From Ignavibacteria bacterium UBA7675 (GTDB taxonomy: Bacteria > Bacteroidota > Ignavibacteria > Kapaibacteriales > UB7675): a stretch of 64,000 bases of DNA. Below the pieces are notes generated by a model. That model was not told the origin of the DNA. It saw nothing but the letters and a program-made list of their open reading frames with translations, and did not search any database. Position numbers and translations under genes: made by a program. The stretch covers positions 62,001 to 126,000 of the forward strand of contig DLHF01000072.1 of assembly GCA_002483085.1 (NCBI GenBank). The letters are read 5' to 3'. Position 1 is the stretch's first letter. Each line of letters begins with the position of its first letter. Of the stretch, positions 59,501-64,000 are shown piece after piece.

Positions 59501-60528
59501 TTGACAATCGGGCTCTCTAAGAAGTCGAATCCGATATAACCAAATCCTTGTCCTGCTTCTCCCTGATTACCATCAGTCCATTGTACTGCAAGGTTCAGAG
59601 ACGGATCTTCTTCGTAGTAACGAACACGGTCATTGCTGGCACCAGCTTGTGTATTCGGTGCCTTAGCAATGTCCATATCCATTGCAGGAGCCATCCAACA
59701 GTCGCGCAGGGTATCTGTAGAGCGATTGATAATGGTATAGGCAAGGAACATGAAGTTTCGGTACTGACCAAAGCCCCACGAATACGTCGTATGCTCGATA
59801 TCAAGGCGCATCGGATAGCCGCGTTTTCTGGCCTGTACCTCTCCACCTTCATAGTAGCGGAGGTCCGTATCCTTAAAGGTACTGAAGATATCTTCTTCAG
59901 AAATATAGGCTGGTCCTTTGGGGATAGCAGTAACATTCCGCTGGGAAATATCATCAACATACGTACCCAGATATCGCTCAGACTTCAGCGTATCTTTTGC
60001 TTGGCCTGCATCCCAAATAGGCCAGTTCGGGCCATCTTTGGAGAGAAGAGGTGCGCCATCACCGCCGAAATCTGTAGAAAAATATGTGCGGTATTTCTGG
60101 ATTTTATCAGCTTCAGCTACAATTTCATCCCCATCTCCTACCCTGCCAGGGACAAACCACGACTGGCCAGAGTTGGGGTTGTAGGAAATAGCTACCAGTT
60201 TATTAAATGAGTCATCAACACGCTTGAGTGCTGCGAACCAAACACCGCCACCAAAGATATACTGGTTGCTGCTGGTTCGGGGCCAGAAGCCGCCACCTGC
60301 ATTGGCGTCGACGTTCAGACCAAAGATACCGTAGTTCGTTGTATAGAAGCGGATATTGCTGACAGTATTTTGCTGCAAATCAAGCAGTTTACCTGTGCGA
60401 AGCACTTCTTCCTGAGAACGCTTTTTGCCGGTACTTTTAGGGTTGGTTCCGGCGAGCGCGTCAACGCCTGTACCTAACAGGGATACCGTTGCCGCAGCCA
60501 GAGCCAACTTAAAGAAGGATTTTCTCAT
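56569..60528 (-). CDS. very large exported protein of unknown function with C-terminal sorting-like domain
   Basis: 1319 residues from MRKSFF. Signal peptide about 1-25 (cleavage near DALAG). The sequence is beta-rich and Gly/Asp/Asn-rich with paired FGGGVWFAAL, YSWGFGQYRNFMFLAYTIIN and DCWMAPAMDMDIA phrases, and a fibronectin-like segment near WDEASEKSVDELEN. The last 110 residues (KVVPNPYYVTHIGQT, IIIYNIAGDLIKTIEHD) look like the FlgD/T9SS-type C-terminal Ig domain. I know similar proteins of unknown role from Ignavibacteria-like genomes. It follows the TonB receptor by 62 bases and precedes porV, suggesting one surface-protein operon. Confidence 0.75.
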   Translation of the reverse strand: MRKSFFKLALAAATVSLLGTGVDALAGTNPKSTGKKRSQEEVLRTGKLLDLQQNTVSNIRFYTTNYGIFGLNVDANAGGGFWPRTSSNQYIFGGGVWFAALKRVDDSFNKLVAISYNPNSGQSWFVPGRVGDGDEIVAEADKIQKYRTYFSTDFGGDGAPLLSKDGPNWPIWDAGQAKDTLKSERYLGTYVDDISQRNVTAIPKGPAYISEEDIFSTFKDTDLRYYEGGEVQARKRGYPMRLDIEHTTYSWGFGQYRNFMFLAYTIINRSTDTLRDCWMAPAMDMDIAKAPNTQAGASNDRVRYYEEDPSLNLAVQWTDGNQGEAGQGFGYIGFDFLESPIVNKDKRIESDRDLTQAEIDSLSNYIDSAKVHYDSLLAENAIGEADLLMHRRLRALTDRQLSVINSEFRRPGLKTFRNWVIENDPTDDGARYDFMTLGVKEGDNGPGDKRFLMATGPFDLYPNDTARVVVGLIIARTASGSDATGSADDTRELVRTDQFAQRVYDDNFRTPVPPDRANATWTPLNNGVVVSWDEASEKSVDELENGLDFMGYILYRARRTDFDVDEKPYDADVRPFGWKKLAEWTLPSPFLTSRARSIVDDTLSPYIDSLRIVSLGGTNKNIYTVERFGNGAWADFFNSLTQAEFTGLLRGTIEVNKANVPNPQNSVSDLYTYIQNGYAEIKFNDIGKMPAAIAFINKYMDSVTNGRTYVDIGDDNKNGQIDETADLRTTERLINNVDYYYFVRAYDQGDQSILSPRKNNSGRNGQNLIRATPMAPPAGMESKIDIVMSEADRKKFAGFYNFRFPVEDADLLRQLFSGHTLEVTFTPIWGAARFPFSQAGATPYGFYGRQVDVRDVTEGRLLASYDVFPNNFSENAAIFASGNDSLGIGVSDSKLKSIRTGTVTTKSFLYAPDQVIKGAFSFAFDYAIQQWGGIYRTDTSYVAQGDADANIRFSNAGAKTVDTAFVNGLGRWQGNNNGPAEYEVEFLPGSSEDMSLTFGGAGDLRTITANVAYLNVQVKNLVSYERPSPTGQKVLVDYPEVVPHFTIANIDANGTAWPDAKDVPIGTYNLSAYAWVNGRNGDNLVSDRPKQAAGPSSIANSQNKGIPIGTQGRYYLSATIGSDVIDFVHILMASGSEFAMDFANKRGRKASPPQWTKQTDQPTRDFEAGDKVVFSLLGGALGFPEPDAKFTVNISNGFPALADYTDEMLEQVKVVPNPYYVTHIGQTTTDAGRLYLTHLPPKCTIIIYNIAGDLIKTIEHDDLAVEEPGNHPIEIWNLISESQQQVGSQTLIAQIKTPNGAESLVKFTVVMGGFRLVPE

Positions 60529-60590
60529 AGTGAGCCTCAATATGAATAATTATTCGATTCTCTTCTGGATGTGGTTAATAACAGTTTGTA

Positions 60591-63500
60591 TTAGAACTTC
60601 AGCATCACACCAAACGACACCGTGCGCGGGCGCTGGTAGTTACCCTGACGTGCGATCACGTCTTCTACAAACTGCTGATATCCCTGATAACGTTCTTCCT
60701 GCGTAACAACTCCGTCTTTGTTATAATCGACTGTTTCGTTGTACAGGCGATTTCCATAGTTGTCATACTGGGTAGCATTGACCGAAGCCGGGTTGCTTAC
60801 ATCGCCATCTTTGTACCAGGAGGCGCTGGAGAAGTTGCCAATCTCTCTGGAAAGCAAGCTGCCGTCGTTGTCCGGGCCACCACCACGCTGGTAGTATAAA
60901 GTAGGTTCCGTGCGGTTCAGCACATTGATAATATCTGCGAACAGAGTAACAGTTGTATTACCCATCGTTTCGCCAAAAAGATCTTTCAGAGGAATGTCGC
61001 GCTCTATACGGCTGTCGATTCTCCAACTAGAAGGCTGACGGCTGCCGAGATACTCACCAACCTGACCGCCTTTTGCACCAAACAGTGTAAAGGGTGTGCC
61101 TGTCTGGAAAAATCCATCAAGGGTAATGCGTGTGTGTTCGAGCAGCTTAAGGCCAGCAACTGTCGGACCTTCATCATCGCGCCATACAAAATCTACTGTC
61201 GCGTTCAGGCGATGAGTTCTGTCAAACTCCAAGTAGTATTCGCTTGCTGGGAATGTTACTTTTTCGTTTGTGTACTGGTCGTTACCGTTGAGAACTACAA
61301 GCTGATACTGTGTTTCGGCACTCGAAGATGTACCACGAGCTCTGGCCAAAGTATAGCGCAGATTAATGCCAACATTATCAGTGGTAAGTCTTCTCAGGCT
61401 GATTTCAATACCACGGGCATTACCGTAGTCGTTGGTTTTGTAGATCGAGTAAGGCACATTGTAGATACCAGCAGTCGGCACCACATATGCAAGACCAACG
61501 ATGTTATACATGTCGCGGAAATACGCCGTAACATCAAACACAACATTGTCAGTAAGCTGGTTGGTGTACGTAATCTGATACATTTTTACAGTCTGGGGAT
61601 TCAGGTCGGTATTACCGATAATCTGGTTGCCACGCAGTTGCGAGCTATTAAAGCCATCGAAGTAGTTGTTAAACGGCGGGCGCTGGAAGAATACACCATA
61701 GCTCAGGCTGAAGTTCGAGCGATCTGTAATAGGATAAGCAATCGCAATACGAGGGCTCACACGGAGTTTCATTTTTGAATCCGAGAAAGCTTCTGTATTA
61801 GTAAGCTGATCCTGAATAACTACAAATTCATTCTCGATATTCGATCTGTACAGCGAGCGGGTATCTACAAGGTCTACGCGCACGCCCGGGGTAATGATGA
61901 TGCCTTTGTACTTGATTTGATCCTGCAGATAGACAGCAGCTTCGATCGGCTCATAGGGCTGGCTTGTGACTTCTTTGATGTTTTCAAAGTCTGTGTAGAA
62001 GTTGCCGCCCCACTCATCGGTGTACACATCAAAGAATGGGTTGGAGAGCCATGGCAGCGAATTCTGGTGGCGTGTAAGCGAATAGATTCTCATCTCAAAA
62101 CCTGCTTTGATGAAGTGATCAAAGCTTTCACCATCAATCAGGTTATTATAGTTACCGTCTAGCTGCAAGTAGGTCGACTGGCGGAATTCAAAGGATCGGG
62201 AATTACCACCACTCGTAAAGAAATCCGGCCCGACAAGCCCATAGGGATTATTAGACGATGTATTATCTTCGCCACCTTCAAAGTAGCCGGTTAGGGGATT
62301 GCGTACAAAAAGGTCTTTTTCTAACAAACCATCTTTTGTGAACTGTGGGCTGCGCTCAAACCAGTACTGATCGAGAGCTTTATCGTTCTTGGAAATAATC
62401 TGACCCGTTGATGGATCGGTAAATCCTTCGTCGCGCGGTTCCCACACACGGAAAGGACTGAGCAGGCCGAGCGATTCAAAGTCTGACATTGTAGCATCGA
62501 GATATCGCTTGGAGCTCTCGAATCTGTTTTTATTCCAAGAAAGCGTCAGCTCATAGAAGCTGCTCTCGTTCAGGCTCTGATTCACGCGGACATAGTATTG
62601 ATCAAGGATCTGGTTGGAAACTGGCTGCTTTGCACGGCGTTCTTCTACAGAGTTCAGGCTGCTGTCAGCCATCATGCCGAAATCATTCAGATAGAGCCAT
62701 CCCCACGACGAAGTTTCCCAGCTCGACACACCACGTGTCAAACCAACTTCCATATTGATCTGATCAGTAATTCTCGCTTTGATGTTAGCATTGAGGTTCT
62801 GTATCCACAGTCCTTGATCGGGCATGGCACCGAGATTATTCCCCGAAGGGTCTATCACAGCAAGACCGTTGTTACGGTATTTCTGGGTCTGGTATTTACC
62901 CGCAAGATAGAATGTCATGCCATCTATCAAAGGAATAGGACCGCCGCCGCCGAATTCATAAATATTTTCACGGGCAGCTTCGTACTTCAGTCCGTTGCTG
63001 GCTGAACCATACAACCCCGGGACATCAGTCTTAAAACGCAAGTATCCTTCGTAGCGGTCGTTTTTACCTGTTTTGGTTACGGCATTTACCACACCTGCAA
63101 GTGCATTGCCATACTCAGCAGAGAAGCCGCCGGTAATAACCTGTATTTCCTCTGTTGCTTGGCTGCTAACAGTAGGATAATAAGCTGTAGGAGACGATCC
63201 CGTACCGCCGCTAAACTGGTCGTTAACGTCAAGACCGTTAATACGGAATTGCGTTTCAGAAGTCCGGCCACCGCGAATATTAAAACCGTTACCACCAGTC
63301 TGTACACCAGGCTGCTTTGCAATCACGGCCTGTACTGACTCGACAGGAGTATTGGTGAGTTCAGTTACCTTACGCACTGATCCGACTTTGTTAGGATCAG
63401 CTAACTTATCAGCAGTAATGGTAATCCCATCTGTCACTTTAGCATCGGGGCTCAGCGAAGCATTGATTTTCGTCGTCTCGTCAGGAGAAATACGCACTTG

Positions 63501-63755
63501 GGTGGTATAATCCTTAAAACCCAGCGACTTGATCCGCACGGTGTAGGAACCGGCATTAACTTTTAAAATGGTAAACGAACCATCAGGCTTTGTATAACCA
63601 CCCTTGGTAGTCCCTTCGATCAGCACTGTCGCTCCAACAAGCGGGTTCTTCTGGTCGTCGGTTACTTTACCCGACAGGATACCATAGATACTCGCATATG
63701 AAGCGACGGGAATCAGGACAACTCCCAGAGTAATCAGGAGTAACCTATGTAGCAT
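60591..63755 (-). CDS. TonB-dependent receptor with carboxypeptidase-like N-domain
   Basis: 1054 residues. Signal peptide about 1-21. An Ig-like carboxypeptidase regulatory domain (about 26-110: GKVTDDQKNPLVGATVLIEG, YTVRIKSLGF), then the plug (VQAVIAKQPGVQTGGNGFNI, RGGRTSETQFRINGLDVNDQ, AEYGNALAGVVNAVTKTG) and a 22-strand barrel ending in ...VSFGVMLKF with a terminal Phe. The TonB-energised cargo is unknown. AAGGAG lies 6 bases before the ATG. The plug is intact. Such carboxypeptidase-domain receptors in this lineage are often annotated only by fold. Confidence 0.9.
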   Translation of the reverse strand: MLHRLLLITLGVVLIPVASYASIYGILSGKVTDDQKNPLVGATVLIEGTTKGGYTKPDGSFTILKVNAGSYTVRIKSLGFKDYTTQVRISPDETTKINASLSPDAKVTDGITITADKLADPNKVGSVRKVTELTNTPVESVQAVIAKQPGVQTGGNGFNIRGGRTSETQFRINGLDVNDQFSGGTGSSPTAYYPTVSSQATEEIQVITGGFSAEYGNALAGVVNAVTKTGKNDRYEGYLRFKTDVPGLYGSASNGLKYEAARENIYEFGGGGPIPLIDGMTFYLAGKYQTQKYRNNGLAVIDPSGNNLGAMPDQGLWIQNLNANIKARITDQINMEVGLTRGVSSWETSSWGWLYLNDFGMMADSSLNSVEERRAKQPVSNQILDQYYVRVNQSLNESSFYELTLSWNKNRFESSKRYLDATMSDFESLGLLSPFRVWEPRDEGFTDPSTGQIISKNDKALDQYWFERSPQFTKDGLLEKDLFVRNPLTGYFEGGEDNTSSNNPYGLVGPDFFTSGGNSRSFEFRQSTYLQLDGNYNNLIDGESFDHFIKAGFEMRIYSLTRHQNSLPWLSNPFFDVYTDEWGGNFYTDFENIKEVTSQPYEPIEAAVYLQDQIKYKGIIITPGVRVDLVDTRSLYRSNIENEFVVIQDQLTNTEAFSDSKMKLRVSPRIAIAYPITDRSNFSLSYGVFFQRPPFNNYFDGFNSSQLRGNQIIGNTDLNPQTVKMYQITYTNQLTDNVVFDVTAYFRDMYNIVGLAYVVPTAGIYNVPYSIYKTNDYGNARGIEISLRRLTTDNVGINLRYTLARARGTSSSAETQYQLVVLNGNDQYTNEKVTFPASEYYLEFDRTHRLNATVDFVWRDDEGPTVAGLKLLEHTRITLDGFFQTGTPFTLFGAKGGQVGEYLGSRQPSSWRIDSRIERDIPLKDLFGETMGNTTVTLFADIINVLNRTEPTLYYQRGGGPDNDGSLLSREIGNFSSASWYKDGDVSNPASVNATQYDNYGNRLYNETVDYNKDGVVTQEERYQGYQQFVEDVIARQGNYQRPRTVSFGVMLKF

Positions 63756-63761
63756 CGCAAT

Positions 63762-63767
63762 CTCCTT
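63762..63767 (-). promoter_or_regulatory. Shine-Dalgarno site of the TonB receptor
   Basis: AAGGAG with 6 bases to the ATG at 63755. Many genes in this window lack such a site, so it supports this start. The rest of the 152-base leader holds a CCGG..CCGG hairpin (63777-63800) and no clear promoter boxes. Confidence 0.6.
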
Positions 63768-63907
63768 GAGTTTTGGTCACCGGTTGCCCGGTTTCCGGGG
63801 TTATGAATCAGTTAGCAGTTAACAATCTTTGACTTTTTTTGTAGTACACAGTACAACCCAGTTAGTCTGTGCAACCTTTTTTCCGTACAAGCGTATTTCA
63901 GACGCTA

Positions 63908-64000
63908 TTAGAAGTTCTCACCACGGATACTTCTGCCATAGGCAGAAGAGGTATAATAGTGCCTTGCATCGTAAGTGTCGTTCCTACCGAGATAGACACA
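63908..64000 (-). CDS. C-terminal fragment of an unidentified protein
   Basis: The last 30 codons of a gene that enters from the right edge, ending with TAA at 63910-63908. The peptide is Tyr/Ser/Arg-rich and ends YGRSIRGENF. The open frame spans the whole edge segment, so it is probably real, but it cannot be assigned to a family. Confidence 0.45.
   Translation of the reverse strand, partial: CVYLGRNDTYDARHYYTSSAYGRSIRGENF

Overview
The window reads as one contiguous chromosomal segment of a Gram-negative bacterium of the Bacteroidota/Chlorobi assemblage, most plausibly near 'Candidatus Kapabacteria' or Ignavibacteria. That placement is inference. It rests on type IX secretion-type C-terminal domains on BNR-repeat proteins, a PorV-family protein, a GWxTD-domain protein, a TonB-dependent receptor with a carboxypeptidase-like domain, an E1 alpha/beta fusion, and several promoters of the Bacteroidota type (TTG, 19-20 nt spacer, TAnnTTTG). 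No rRNA, convincing tRNA, CRISPR array, phage or transposase gene was found.

Layout. 0-9.4 kb: a TetR regulator and an alpha/beta-hydrolase lipoprotein sharing an operator motif, a secreted protein, a fused 2-oxoacid dehydrogenase E1 with a Lys/Ala-rich head, a coiled-coil membrane protein with a small partner, and a bifunctional Rel (p)ppGpp enzyme. 9.4-26.5 kb: a carotenoid region (TspO, a TPR-like protein, two-domain lycopene cyclase, two CrtI-type desaturases, phytoene synthase, PlsC-type acyltransferase, CruF-type hydratase, CrtW-type ketolase). The set predicts a monocyclic 4-keto carotenoid with a hydroxylated, further desaturated acyclic end, like deoxyflexixanthin. Between the two desaturases, at 13.3-18.1 kb, nine small secreted paralogues of unknown function lie head to tail on the minus strand. 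22-34 kb: HAD phosphatase, deoxyhypusine synthase-like protein, methyltransferase, VOC protein, MscL, TPR histidine kinase, and two Na+/H+ antiporter-type transporters. 34-39.3 kb: nuoLMN without the rest of complex I. 39-51 kb: class II amidotransferase, two BNR-repeat secreted proteins, RibD coupled to a BsuPI-like lipoprotein, a purine nucleoside phosphorylase with a FliK-like protein, and a RodZ-like protein. 51-53.8 kb: an LPS operon (acyltransferase, heptosyltransferase-like GT9, KdsD) with 4-bp overlaps. 53.8-64 kb: GWxTD protein, PorV, a 1319-residue exported protein, a TonB-dependent receptor, and the last 30 codons of another gene.

Two structures stand out beyond ordinary genes. The nine-gene array forms two related subfamilies, one with eight cysteines and one with two, and its distal part shows a roughly 834-bp unit duplication. 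A dispersed intergenic repeat family of about 150-230 bp occurs at least seven times, with two further short fragments; its conserved blocks correspond to no feature type I recognise.
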